A stretch of DNA of 64,000 nt, taken from NCBI GenBank assembly GCA_022511225.1, contig JAFLRZ010000009.1, forward strand, positions 24,546 through 88,545, in the 5' to 3' direction. The notes beneath the pieces were generated by a model. The model did no database searches and was not told the origin of the DNA. It saw nothing but the letters and a program-made list of their open reading frames with translations. Positions 1 to 8,436 of the stretch are shown piece by piece; the stretch's first letter is position 1; the number at the start of each line of letters is the position of its first letter. A program made the position numbers and the translations under genes. Source of the DNA: Eubacterium sp. (GTDB taxonomy: Bacteria; Bacillota; Clostridia; Oscillospirales; Acutalibacteraceae).

Positions 1-120
1 AATAATGTAGCATACTACTAATGCGATGGTAGAGCTTGATCGAAGTCCGCCGTCCTCAATCCCTGCCGTGAACGCATCAAACTCAAGCACAGGGTTAAAT
101 TCCTTGTTATCATTATCCAT
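1..120 (-). CDS. N-terminal part of a minus-strand protein, possibly DUF4364 family (runs off window)
   Basis: The reverse strand opens with ATG at 118-120 behind a ribosome binding site (AAGGTGG about 7 nt upstream) and reads 40 codons without a stop to the window edge. The visible protein starts MDNDNKEFNPVLEF and continues DAFTAGIEDGGLRSSS and then a hydrophobic stretch. The phrase 'FDAFTxGxxxGGLR' reminds me of DUF4364-type small winged-helix proteins of Clostridia, but only the N-terminus is visible, so the family is a guess. It is transcribed away from the DUF1858/trmK operon from a promoter that shares its -35 box with that operon. Confidence 0.6.
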   Translation of the reverse strand, partial: MDNDNKEFNPVLEFDAFTAGIEDGGLRSSSTIALVVCYII

Positions 121-144
121 AACTACACCACCTTTTAGATTTGT

Positions 145-173
145 ATTTTAACACAGATTTATCATTCTTGCAA
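145..173 (-). promoter_or_regulatory. Sigma-A-type promoter for the minus-strand gene at 1-120
   Basis: Read on the minus strand, -35 TTGCAA (168-173) is followed by a 17-nt spacer and -10 TAAAAT (145-150). The -35 hexamer is palindromic and also serves the plus-strand promoter. Confidence 0.55.
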
Positions 174-196
174 TAATATATTATTTGTGATATAAA
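168..196 (+). promoter_or_regulatory. Sigma-A-type promoter for the DUF1858/trmK operon
   Basis: -35 TTGCAA (168-173), 17-nt spacer, -10 TATAAA (191-196). The start codon of the DUF1858 gene follows 42 nt later behind AAAAAGGAGA. The same TTGCAA is the -35 of the divergent promoter. Confidence 0.55.
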
Positions 197-238
197 TAAT
201 ATAGCAAAAGAGAATACGTAAAAAAGGAGATTATTAAA

Positions 239-439
239 ATGACAGAAATTACAAAAGACACTATTATAGGCGATATTCTTGACGTTTGCCCTGATGCAGC
301 ACCGCTCTTCCTTGAAATCGGTATGCACTGCCTCGGTTGTCCTGCTTCACGCGGTGAAACTATTGAGCAGGCTTGTATGGTCCACGGAACTGATGCTGAT
401 GAGCTTATCGAAAAACTCAATGCTCATCTTGCAGAGTAA
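239..439 (+). CDS. DUF1858 / hybrid-cluster-associated redox disulfide domain protein
   Basis: This 66-residue protein is a single DUF1858-type domain. The family is a small helical domain often found alone or fused to hybrid-cluster or iron-sulfur proteins, with a conserved CxxC proposed to act in redox chemistry; the exact role is unknown. Here the pair is Cys31 and Cys34 (HCLGCPAS), with further cysteines at 17 and 46. The start is the ATG behind AAAAAGGAGA. The stop TAA shares its last A with the trmK start codon, so translation is probably coupled. Its placement ahead of trmK suggests co-expression but does not reveal a shared function. Confidence 0.85.
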   Translation: MTEITKDTIIGDILDVCPDAAPLFLEIGMHCLGCPASRGETIEQACMVHGTDADELIEKLNAHLAE

Positions 440-1071
440 TGAAGGCATTATCAAATCGTCTTAAAGCAGTTGCCGATATGGTAAGGCAGGAATCTGTCAT
501 TGCCGACATCGGCACTGACCACGGCTATATCCCTGTCTATCTCTATAAGGCAGGGATTATTAAAGGCGCTGTTGCTGCGGACATAAATGATGGTCCGCTT
601 AATTCCTGTAGGGAATTAGTTGAGCAGCAGGGCCTTAGTGGCGTTATAAGTATCCGCTTGTCTGACGGACTTTCAAACCTTAAACCCTGTGAATATGACA
701 CAATCATAATTGCCGGAATGGGCGGAGAGCTTATTGCAGACATACTTTCTAAGGATACTTCGATTAAGGATAAGCATATCATTCTTAATCCTATGACTCA
801 TCCTGAAATTGCAAGAAGATTCTTGTATGATAACGGCTTTGAAATAGACAGGGATATTATCGTTCCTGACGGCAGGCATCATTACTCAGTCTTTGATGCT
901 CATTATACAGGCAAAAAAATTAACAGAAGCGATAAAGACTATTTCCTTGGCAATATTAAGGATTTCAGCGATAAGGAATATTTCAGCCACTTACTTAACT
1001 ATCTTAAAAACAAATCAAAATCAGGTGAAGATTTTACCGAAATAATCAACGAAATTGAGGCGGTACTATGA
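439..1071 (+). CDS. trmK: tRNA (adenine(22)-N1)-methyltransferase, TrmK family
   Basis: This 210-residue class I SAM-dependent methyltransferase matches TrmK/YqfN (DUF633), which makes m1A22 in tRNA. Motif I is ADIGTDHGYIP at residues 22-32. AGMGG at 92-96 and LNPMTH near 116-121 fit the family's conserved core and NPxx catalytic motif. Length is slightly short of the usual 230-240, with a shorter C-terminal helical region. It starts at the ATG overlapping the DUF1858 stop and ends in an ATGA overlap with the Nif3 gene; the trmK-nif3 pair is conserved in Firmicutes. Confidence 0.9.
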   Translation: MKALSNRLKAVADMVRQESVIADIGTDHGYIPVYLYKAGIIKGAVAADINDGPLNSCRELVEQQGLSGVISIRLSDGLSNLKPCEYDTIIIAGMGGELIADILSKDTSIKDKHIILNPMTHPEIARRFLYDNGFEIDRDIIVPDGRHHYSVFDAHYTGKKINRSDKDYFLGNIKDFSDKEYFSHLLNYLKNKSKSGEDFTEIINEIEAVL

Positions 1072-1814
1072 CTACTGTAAAAAATATATATGACTACATA
1101 AATACTATTTCTCCGTTTGACACTCAAAAGGAGTGGGATAATTCAGGCTTTCTTATCGGTGATTTTCGAAAGGAAGTCAAAAATGCCGTTATCGCTCTTG
1201 ATTGCTCGAACGAGGTAGTCGAGTACGCAGAGAGCGTTTCTGCCGATTTGATTATAACTCATCATCCTGTAATTTTCAGAGGTGTTAAGCAGATTAAATC
1301 GGACTCAACGATTTATCGTCTTATAAATAATGATATCGCCCAGATCAGCGTTCACACTCCGTTTGATATAGCCGAAGGCGGTATAAACGATAACCTTGCA
1401 AAGCTTTTATCACTACACAATATAAGAAAAATTGCAGACGGCGACCTCGTAGCAGGTGAGCTCGAAGAGGGAATGAGCATTGATGATTTTGCCGAGCTCG
1501 TTGCCGATACCCTCGGCACAAACGGCATAAGGTATACCGACACCGAAAAGCTTATAAAAACAGTCGCAGTCGGCGGCGGGGCGTGCGGTGAATATGTTGA
1601 AGACGCTATGGCAAACGCCGATTGCTTCGTAACAGGAGAAGCAAAGTATCACGAAATGCTTGATGCTCAGCAGATGGGATATGCTGTCATTTCAGCAGGT
1701 CATTTTGAAACAGAGAATAAACCTTTTCTTATGATAAAAGAAACACTTGAAAAGCTTTTTGTCGACGTGAATTTTCATATCGCACCAATACAAAATCCTA
1801 TTAAAACAATTTAA
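1068..1814 (+). CDS. Nif3-like dinuclear metal centre protein
   Basis: The 248-residue product is a NIF3/YqfO family protein, which forms hexamers with a two-metal site; it has been proposed to be a GTP cyclohydrolase I type 2 but its function is unsettled. Metal ligands are visible as ITHHPVIF (His65, His66), SVHTPFD (His96) and AGHFETE (His212, Glu216). The DNSGFLIG motif lies at 24-31. It lacks the PII-like insert that makes the Bacillus protein about 370 residues, so this is the short form. It overlaps trmK by 4 nt, and rqcH follows 9 nt downstream. Confidence 0.88.
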   Translation: MTTVKNIYDYINTISPFDTQKEWDNSGFLIGDFRKEVKNAVIALDCSNEVVEYAESVSADLIITHHPVIFRGVKQIKSDSTIYRLINNDIAQISVHTPFDIAEGGINDNLAKLLSLHNIRKIADGDLVAGELEEGMSIDDFAELVADTLGTNGIRYTDTEKLIKTVAVGGGACGEYVEDAMANADCFVTGEAKYHEMLDAQQMGYAVISAGHFETENKPFLMIKETLEKLFVDVNFHIAPIQNPIKTI

Positions 1815-1823
1815 GGAAATCAT

Positions 1824-3515
1824 ATGGCACTTGACGGAATTTTTTTATACCACCTTAAAAATGAAATAGCCGATTTTGCGATTGACTGCAGAGTAGATAA
1901 AATATATCAGCCTTCAAAAGATGAAATCATTATAAATCTTCGTTCGAGAGAGGGGAGCAGAAAGCTTCTTATTTCCTGTAACGCTGATTCTGCAAGAATT
2001 CACTTTACTGATTTTCCGCCCGAAAATCCTGCAAAACCGCCTATGCTCTGCCTGCTTCTCAGAAAAAAGCTTACGGGTTCTTGGGTAACCTCGATTGAGC
2101 AGGACGGTTTGGAGCGTATTCTCAGAATAAATTTCAGCGGTACGGACGAGCTCGGAGATAAAACGAGCTATTCCCTTATTGTTGAGATAATGGGCAGATA
2201 TTCAAACATCATTTTTGTAGACAGTGATAACAAAGTCATAGATGCATTCAAAAGAATTGATGAAAGCAAGTCAAGACTTCGTGAAATCCTGCCCGGTGTT
2301 ACGTACGAAGCACCGCCAAAGCAGAATAAGCTAAATATTTTCACTGATGATATTGATGAAATAAAATCGTGCATTTATAGTAGTACAAAGGGCATATACA
2401 AAGCTTCTATGGAAACACTTATGGGCGTTTCTCCTATCGTCTGCCGTGAGCTTGAAAACGGTCTTTCGTTAGATGATTTCAAGTCACAGGCACTCTCACC
2501 GCTTCCGACAGCCGTTATTGTTGATACACCAAAGGACTTTTCTTTTATCGACGTAAAGCAGTACGATTCGCTTGCAGAGATAAAGCATTATGACACGTTT
2601 TCACAGCTGCTTGATTACTTCTTTTACGAACGTGTCAGGCTGATGAGAATTAAGGCGAGAAGTTCCGATTTGTTCAAAAAGGTAAATACTCTTCTTGAAC
2701 GATCAGTCCGTAAGGTGCAAACAAGAACGGCAGAGCTTGAAGATTGTAAGGATAAGGAAAAATACAAGATTTTCGGTGATATAATCAGCGCCTTTCAGTA
2801 TCAGCTCGAAAAGGGAATGCCATATTATGATTTGCCGAATTTTTATGATAATAACGAGAATATAAGAATTCCTGCTGACGTCGCATTAACCCCTTGCGAA
2901 AACGCTCAGAAGTATTATAAGGAGTACAGAAAAAAGCACGTTGCCGAGACCAAGCTTGATGCCTTTATCAAGGATGCAAATGCAGAAAGGGATTATTTTA
3001 TGACGGTGCTTGATGCCCTTTCAAGAGCAGAGAACGACAGCGAAATAACCGCAATTAAGCAGGAGCTTTCTGCTGAGGGCTACATTAAGCTTGCAAGGGA
3101 TAAAAAAGAAAACGGCAAAAGAAAAGCCGAAAAAGCTCTTAAGCCGATGAGATTTATGACGAGGGACGGCTTCGCCGTTTTAGTCGGCAGAAACAACGTG
3201 ATGAATGATAATCTTACTCTGAAAAAAGCAAAGAATTATGACACGTGGTTTCACGTTCAGTCCTCTGCAGGAAGTCACTTGATATGCGAAACCTCAGGCA
3301 AAGAGATAACCGATACGGCTATACACGACTGTGCCGTAATTGCGGCATATTACAGTGATGCAAGATCATCGTCAAACGTACCTGTTGACTATACGCTTGT
3401 AAAAAATATTAAGAAGCCCAACGACGCAAAGCCCGGCTTCGTAATATATGAAACATATAAAACAGAATTTGTAACTCCTACAATAGAGGAGGTCGAAGGA
3501 CTTAAAAATGAGTAA
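1824..3515 (+). CDS. rqcH: NFACT family protein, RqcH/Rqc2 ribosome quality control factor
   Basis: This 563-residue protein has the NFACT layout: an N-terminal NFACT-N domain, a central region with coiled coils, and a C-terminal NFACT-R (DUF814) domain with DTWFHVQ and SAGSHL. In bacteria RqcH binds stalled 50S-peptidyl-tRNA complexes and recruits tRNA-Ala to add C-terminal alanine tails; older annotations call it fibronectin-binding protein. No signal peptide is present, in line with a ribosome role. The start ATG follows AAGGAAATC. The last 8 nt overlap ispD. Confidence 0.9.
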   Translation: MALDGIFLYHLKNEIADFAIDCRVDKIYQPSKDEIIINLRSREGSRKLLISCNADSARIHFTDFPPENPAKPPMLCLLLRKKLTGSWVTSIEQDGLERILRINFSGTDELGDKTSYSLIVEIMGRYSNIIFVDSDNKVIDAFKRIDESKSRLREILPGVTYEAPPKQNKLNIFTDDIDEIKSCIYSSTKGIYKASMETLMGVSPIVCRELENGLSLDDFKSQALSPLPTAVIVDTPKDFSFIDVKQYDSLAEIKHYDTFSQLLDYFFYERVRLMRIKARSSDLFKKVNTLLERSVRKVQTRTAELEDCKDKEKYKIFGDIISAFQYQLEKGMPYYDLPNFYDNNENIRIPADVALTPCENAQKYYKEYRKKHVAETKLDAFIKDANAERDYFMTVLDALSRAENDSEITAIKQELSAEGYIKLARDKKENGKRKAEKALKPMRFMTRDGFAVLVGRNNVMNDNLTLKKAKNYDTWFHVQSSAGSHLICETSGKEITDTAIHDCAVIAAYYSDARSSSNVPVDYTLVKNIKKPNDAKPGFVIYETYKTEFVTPTIEEVEGLKNE

Positions 3516-4185
3516 CGTTGCAATAATACTTGGCGCCGGTGCAGGTACGCGAATGAAAGCGCAAAAAAGCAAGCTTCTGCTTGAAATCAACGGCACAACG
3601 GTTATCGAACGAACAGTACGCACCTTCAGCAGAATATCGGATATTGATGAAATTATAGTAGTCTGCAGAGAGGCTGATTTAGATGCATATGAAGAGGTGC
3701 TTTCTTCATATGATATTTCGTACTGCTTCGGCGGTGAAACAAGACAGCAAAGCGTTTTTAACGCAGTTTCAACTATTGATGAAGCAAATCTCCTTATTAT
3801 TCACGACGGTGCGAGACCGCTGATTACGGAAAAAGAAATACTTGATACTATAAAAATTGCTGATGACAAGGGTTCAGCAGCAGTCGGAGTGCCCGTAAAG
3901 GATACTATAAAGGTTGTAGACAAGTACAATAAAATTATCGACACACCTGACAGGGATTCTCTTATCTCAATAAGAACGCCTCAGATTTTCAGATTCGGTA
4001 TCTATAAAAACGCATTTAAGCTTGCCACTGAGCAGGGTAAGGATTTTACGGATGACTGCGGACTTGTTGAAAATCTCGGAATGCCTGTTTATACGGTAAT
4101 CGGTGATTACGGTAATATCAAAATTACAACTCCTGAGGATATTTCTGTTGCAGAAAGCATACTTAAAATGCGAGGTGAAGAATAG
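3508..4185 (+). CDS. ispD: 2-C-methyl-D-erythritol 4-phosphate cytidylyltransferase
   Basis: IspD (225 residues) couples MEP with CTP to give CDP-ME in the MEP isoprenoid pathway in the cytosol. The nucleotide-binding start is [10 protein letters not shown] (residues 7-16) with KSKLLLEI after it; the usual family form is LAAGxGxRM, so Gly9 replaces Ala. HDGARP in the middle and DDCG toward the C-terminus fit the family. It overlaps rqcH by 8 nt and touches ispF directly, so the two pathway enzymes are separate but translationally coupled. Confidence 0.93.
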   Translation: MSNVAIILGAGAGTRMKAQKSKLLLEINGTTVIERTVRTFSRISDIDEIIVVCREADLDAYEEVLSSYDISYCFGGETRQQSVFNAVSTIDEANLLIIHDGARPLITEKEILDTIKIADDKGSAAVGVPVKDTIKVVDKYNKIIDTPDRDSLISIRTPQIFRFGIYKNAFKLATEQGKDFTDDCGLVENLGMPVYTVIGDYGNIKITTPEDISVAESILKMRGEE

Positions 4186-4658
4186 TGAGAATCGGACACG
4201 GTTATGACGTTCACAGACTTGTAGAGGGCAGGAAATGCATTATCGGCGGAGTAGATATTCCGTGTGAGCTCGGTCTTTTGGGACATAGTGATGCCGACGT
4301 ATTGCTTCATGCAATTTCGGATGCTCTTTTAGGTGCGGCGGCAATGGGCGATATCGGTCATCTTTTCCCCGATACTGATGATAAATTCAAAGGAGCAGAC
4401 AGCCTGAAGCTTCTTGAAGAGGTTGTCCGTCAGCTTAATGTTAACGGCTATAAAATCGTAAATATCGACTCAACCATAATAGCACAGGTGCCTAAAATGG
4501 CTCCTTATATTCCTGATATGAGAAAGAATATTGCCGCCTCCTGCAACGTTGATTTCGGCGACGTTTCAGTTAAAGCAACAACGGAGGAAAAGCTTGGCTT
4601 TACTGGAGCGAAAGAGGGTATCTCCGCCCACGCAGTCTGCCTGATAGAAAAAATATGA
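4185..4658 (+). CDS. ispF: 2-C-methyl-D-erythritol 2,4-cyclodiphosphate synthase
   Basis: IspF (157 residues) cyclises CDP-ME 2-phosphate to MEcPP. Zinc ligands are seen in GYDVHRL (Asp8, His10) and [12 protein letters not shown] (His42), with GHSDADV at 33-39. The C-terminal [10 protein letters not shown] matches the family. The start codon is GTG at 4185, whose G is the last base of the ispD stop TAG; no ATG is in a suitable place and the family begins MRIGxGxDxHR. An intrinsic terminator follows at 4694. Confidence 0.95.
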   Translation: MRIGHGYDVHRLVEGRKCIIGGVDIPCELGLLGHSDADVLLHAISDALLGAAAMGDIGHLFPDTDDKFKGADSLKLLEEVVRQLNVNGYKIVNIDSTIIAQVPKMAPYIPDMRKNIAASCNVDFGDVSVKATTEEKLGFTGAKEGISAHAVCLIEKI

Positions 4659-4693
4659 AATCTGTACAATTTGTAAAAATAATGCCTCTCTAA

Positions 4694-4732
4694 AATAATG
4701 CCTCTCTATTGTCAGGGAGGTGTTATTTTTTT
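4694..4732 (+). terminator. Intrinsic terminator after ispF
   Basis: A 14-bp stem (4694-4707 with 4714-4727), containing three G-U pairs, has a 6-nt loop and runs into a T tract at 4726-4732. The left arm AATAATGCCTCTCT is preceded by a direct copy of most of itself (about 4678-4691), a local duplication. Confidence 0.75.
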
Positions 4733-4778
4733 ACTAATTAACACTAAATTTAATTTTTTTGTAATTATTTTAAAATAA

Positions 4779-4810
4779 TTGTTTATTTTATTTAAAATAT
4801 TTGCTATAAT
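4779..4810 (+). promoter_or_regulatory. Promoter with extended -10 for the lipoprotein/two-component operon
   Basis: TGCTATAAT at 4802-4810 is a consensus extended -10 (TGn before TATAAT at 4805-4810). The -35 is weak (TTGTTT at 4779-4784, 20-nt spacer). The ATG at 4821 would lie almost at the transcription start, which supports the TTG start at 4842. Confidence 0.55.
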
Positions 4811-4841
4811 TATTTGAAATATGTTCAAACGAGGTGAGAGA

Positions 4842-6137
4842 TTGAAAAAGTTTAGAATACCGATTATCATTCTATGTCTCTGCATTTTGCTCTCAGGATG
4901 CAGCTTTCGCCTCGCTTCCGTAGAGGATTTGATTTCACCCATATCTCCGAGCGGAGAGAATGCCGAGGTGCTTAAGGCGGTTGACAATTATTGCCGCAAC
5001 GGCTACTCGCTTAAAGTCCCTTCAAGCGGAAAATATACAACCTCCTTCATTTACTACGACCTTGACGGTGATAAGGAAAACGAAGCAATTTCCTTTTACG
5101 AGCCGTCAGATAAAAAGGGTACCGTTAATATGGCGGTCATAGAAAAGTCGAATGACGGCTGGAAGGTAATCGAAAATATAGAGGGTGACGGCTCCGATAT
5201 TATATCTATCGACTTCTGCGATCTTAATAATGACGCAAAAGAAGATATAATCGTCTGCTGGAGTATTATTTCAAAGTCAACTAACTACGGGCTTCGTGTG
5301 TACAGACAGTATCAAGACGATAAAGGCTGCCATCTTAAGGCGATGTCCTCGTCAATAATCGCAGGCGATTTTATTTGTGCAGACGTCAATGACGATAAAT
5401 TCAATGAGCTTTTAGTATTCAGACCGGGCAGCTCGTCATATTCTGCAAGAGCTGAGCTCTATTCGTTTAAGAAAAATTCAGCAATACTTATCTGTGAAAC
5501 AAAGCTTGATTCCTCAATTATTTCTTTTGCCTCTCTCTCAGTCGGAAAAACCGATCAGGGAACAAGCGTTTTTGCAGATGCCCTTAAGTCAGACGGAGAG
5601 TCTATGGTTACAGAGCTTATCTATTGGTCTGATTATTACGATTCAATCGTATCGCCGTTTTATGATTACGATACAGGCAAAACTGCTGACACTGCAAGAA
5701 GTAATCTGATTAAGTCACGTGATATAGATAACGATAAGGAAATTGAAATTCCGACCTCATTAAAGGTTAAAAACCTACCCGACAGTCTTACTGCAGAAAA
5801 TTGGAAAAGCTACAAAAACACGGTGCTTAACCACAAATGCTATTCCTATTCCTGCAAAAGAGATAAGTATATTATCGTTATTGATGACAAAGTCTTTTCA
5901 AAGCTGACTGTAAATTATGATGAGGACAACAGAGAGCTTATTGCAGTCAACACGAAAAATAAAAAGGAATGTTTCAGAATAAAAACAGTCCTCAGCGCAG
6001 ATTTTGACAGCACTTTATATCCTGATTATACACGCATTTTTGCCGATTCAGGTCTTGTATATCTTGCCTCGGTAAATGAAAAATCAGGCATAACGGTTAC
6101 AATTGATAAATTAAAATCCATGATAAAATCATATTAG
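4842..6137 (+). CDS. Lipoprotein with Asp-rich FG-GAP/VCBS-like repeats, function unknown
   Basis: I choose the TTG at 4842 because GAGGTGAG sits 6-7 nt upstream. The protein then starts MKKFRIPIIIL and has a clear lipobox LLSGC with Cys20, so it should be anchored outside the membrane. Four short Asp-rich segments (DLDGDKENE, DLNNDAKED, DVNDDKFNE, DIDNDKEIE) look like calcium-binding loops of FG-GAP/VCBS beta-propeller repeats. No enzyme motif is recognised. It is followed 25 nt later by a response regulator and histidine kinase, so it may help that system sense the envelope or be linked to it; this is inference from position only. Confidence 0.8.
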   Translation: MKKFRIPIIILCLCILLSGCSFRLASVEDLISPISPSGENAEVLKAVDNYCRNGYSLKVPSSGKYTTSFIYYDLDGDKENEAISFYEPSDKKGTVNMAVIEKSNDGWKVIENIEGDGSDIISIDFCDLNNDAKEDIIVCWSIISKSTNYGLRVYRQYQDDKGCHLKAMSSSIIAGDFICADVNDDKFNELLVFRPGSSSYSARAELYSFKKNSAILICETKLDSSIISFASLSVGKTDQGTSVFADALKSDGESMVTELIYWSDYYDSIVSPFYDYDTGKTADTARSNLIKSRDIDNDKEIEIPTSLKVKNLPDSLTAENWKSYKNTVLNHKCYSYSCKRDKYIIVIDDKVFSKLTVNYDEDNRELIAVNTKNKKECFRIKTVLSADFDSTLYPDYTRIFADSGLVYLASVNEKSGITVTIDKLKSMIKSY

Positions 6138-6162
6138 CAAATCACTTTTAGGAGGAAATAGT

Positions 6163-6876
6163 ATGAAAAAGGTCTTAGTTGCAGAGGATGAAGAGTCAAT
6201 CCGCGAGTTTATAGTCATAAACCTTACAAGAAGCGGCTACGAAGTTGAACAGGCTGAAAACGGTGTAGTTGCTCTTGAAAAATTCCGTAAGGATGAAAAC
6301 GGATTTGACATTGCAATTCTCGACATAATGATGCCTGAGCTTGACGGACTTGCTGTTTGCAAGGAGCTTCGTAAGCATTCTGCAGATCTCGGAATTATTA
6401 TGCTCAGTGCCAAAACTCAGGAAATGGACAAGGTTACGGGACTTCTCTTCGGTGCAGACGATTACGTTACAAAGCCGTTTTCACCAAGTGAGCTTATGGC
6501 AAGAGTTGATGCCGTGTACCGCCGAGTAGAAATGACCAGAGGCTTCAGGAAGAATGACACTACAGGCGACAGTATCGTTCTTGATGAGTTTGAACTTAAT
6601 CTTCGCAACAGAACTCTTTCAAAAAATAACGAGCTTATTGAGCTTACTCAGGTAGAGTTTCAGATTATCGAATACTTCTTCAGAAATCCGAATGCTGCAC
6701 TTTCAAGAAGTGATATTCTTAAAACCGTATGGGGTGCAAATTATTTCGGTGATGAAAAGATTGTCGACGTAAACGTTCGCAGACTTCGTATGAAGATAGA
6801 AGAAAACCCGTCAAATCCTACAAGGCTTATCACTATCTGGGGTCTTGGATATAAGTGGGCAACAAATAATCAGTAA
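6163..6876 (+). CDS. OmpR/PhoB-family response regulator
   Basis: The 237-residue protein has a receiver domain at 1-120 and a winged-helix DNA-binding domain at about 135-235. The phosphoacceptor is Asp54 (ILDIMMPE), with the acidic pair Glu8/Asp9, Ser82 and Lys104 (VTKPF) in the expected places. The C-terminal DVNVRRLRMKIE and WGLGYKW are typical of PhoB-type effectors. The start follows AGGAGGAAATAGT. The kinase gene comes 30 nt later, forming a standard two-component pair. The regulated genes cannot be told from sequence. Confidence 0.93.
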   Translation: MKKVLVAEDEESIREFIVINLTRSGYEVEQAENGVVALEKFRKDENGFDIAILDIMMPELDGLAVCKELRKHSADLGIIMLSAKTQEMDKVTGLLFGADDYVTKPFSPSELMARVDAVYRRVEMTRGFRKNDTTGDSIVLDEFELNLRNRTLSKNNELIELTQVEFQIIEYFFRNPNAALSRSDILKTVWGANYFGDEKIVDVNVRRLRMKIEENPSNPTRLITIWGLGYKWATNNQ

Positions 6877-6906
6877 GAATAATGTATTAATCAGTAAGGA
6901 AAATCT

Positions 6907-8436
6907 ATGAAAAAGCTGTTTAAGGAAAAATTGCATATTCCGCGAATAGAGGGTATTACACTTCGCTGGCTCATAAACATTATAGGTGTAATTACAATAT
7001 TCTTTATCATAGTTTTCATCATTGCCTGTTCATCAATCAAAAATCACTATTATTCAAGCGTTGAAAGTATGCTTTCATCGGGTATATCAAGCACTGCAGT
7101 GAGCTACTTTTCCTCAAATTTAGAGGAGGGTGTTTCGTTAGAGCAGTCAGCCGCCGATTTTCTTGACAGCTTTAGCTATAAAGAAAAAACGACCACTTGG
7201 ATTATCGACAGTAACGGTGAAGTAATCCTGTCCTCAAGCGGCTTTGGGGTAAAAAAGCAGGAAATACCCGATTATCAGATGGCGCTTGTTGATGAAAATA
7301 ATTTTGCAAGGTATGTCGGCAAGCTTGAAAGCGGTGAAAAGGTGATGTCTGTATGCCGCATCATCAAGGATAAGCAAAACGATATCGCAGGTGCCGTCAG
7401 AGTTATGACCTCTCTTGAACAGCTTGACAGCCAGATCGTTAAAGTCGTCGTCATAATTTTCTTTGGAATGCTTATTGTGTTTTTGATAATTCTGTTCTCA
7501 AATCTGTTCTTTATCCGTTCAATTATTTTCCCGATTCAGGAAATAAATGACACTACGAAGAAGATTGCTCAAGGCGACTATTCAGCAAGAATTGAGAAAA
7601 AATATAACGATGAAATCGGTAATCTTTGCGACTCTATAAATAAAATGGCAGAGGAAATATCGACTACCGATAAAATGAAAAACGATTTCGTATCAACTAT
7701 TTCACACGAGCTTCGCACTCCGCTTACGTCAATCAAGGGCTGGGGTGAAACACTGTTTTACAGCGCGGACGGAGTTGACGAGGTTACAAGAAAAGGTCTT
7801 GAAATTATAGTAAAGGAAGCCGGCAGACTTGAAGGCTTTGTTGAGGAGCTTCTCGACTTCTCAAGGCTTCAAAGCGGCAGAATGAAACTTAATCTTGCTA
7901 AAGCGGATATTTTTGCAGAGCTTGATGAAACCGTGTTCACCTTCCGCGAAAGAGCTATGCGAGAGGGAATAGAGGTTAAATACAGTATTCCCGAAGTGCC
8001 TGCAATTGCAGATGCTGACGCTAACAGGCTTAAGCAGGTATTTATGAATATTCTTGATAATGCGCTCAAATATTCAAGAGCAGCAGGCAAAATATTCGTC
8101 AAGGCTTCATTTACCAAGCTTGAAAACAGAGATTATATCTCTATCGCAATTGCCGATCAGGGATGCGGTATCAGTAAAGAGGATTTGCCTCACGTTAAGG
8201 ATAAATTTTATAAAGCAAACGTTTCTGTTCGCGGTTCAGGTATTGGACTTGCAGTTACTAACGAGATTATCAATCTTCACAACGGCAAGCTTGAAATCGA
8301 CAGCGAGGAGGGTAAGGGTACTTTGGTTACGATATACCTTCCCGTTGATAATTCTCCGAGCGAAAATGAGCTTCAGGAAATTTCAGATAACCAAGAAATT
8401 AAAGAAGAAATGGGTTTAGGTACAAATAATGAGTGA
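6907..8436 (+). CDS. Membrane sensor histidine kinase
   Basis: This 509-residue kinase has two membrane segments (about 22-42 and 178-204) flanking an extracellular sensor region of about 135 residues. A HAMP domain (about 205-255), a HisKA domain with His267 in SHELRTPLTS, and a HATPase domain with an N box (NILDNALKYS) and glycine boxes (DQGCGIS, GSGIGLAVT) follow. The layout is that of PhoR/WalK-type kinases. It should phosphorylate the adjacent regulator. Its end overlaps yqhQ by 8 nt, tying the two-component operon to the next run of genes. Confidence 0.92.
   Translation: MKKLFKEKLHIPRIEGITLRWLINIIGVITIFFIIVFIIACSSIKNHYYSSVESMLSSGISSTAVSYFSSNLEEGVSLEQSAADFLDSFSYKEKTTTWIIDSNGEVILSSSGFGVKKQEIPDYQMALVDENNFARYVGKLESGEKVMSVCRIIKDKQNDIAGAVRVMTSLEQLDSQIVKVVVIIFFGMLIVFLIILFSNLFFIRSIIFPIQEINDTTKKIAQGDYSARIEKKYNDEIGNLCDSINKMAEEISTTDKMKNDFVSTISHELRTPLTSIKGWGETLFYSADGVDEVTRKGLEIIVKEAGRLEGFVEELLDFSRLQSGRMKLNLAKADIFAELDETVFTFRERAMREGIEVKYSIPEVPAIADADANRLKQVFMNILDNALKYSRAAGKIFVKASFTKLENRDYISIAIADQGCGISKEDLPHVKDKFYKANVSVRGSGIGLAVTNEIINLHNGKLEIDSEEGKGTLVTIYLPVDNSPSENELQEISDNQEIKEEMGLGTNNE

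Noticed and set aside
4821..4841. ATG 4821 as the start of the lipoprotein
   Set aside because: It is only about 10 nt after the -10 box and has no ribosome binding site; the TTG at 4842 has GAGGTGAG upstream and gives a normal signal peptide.
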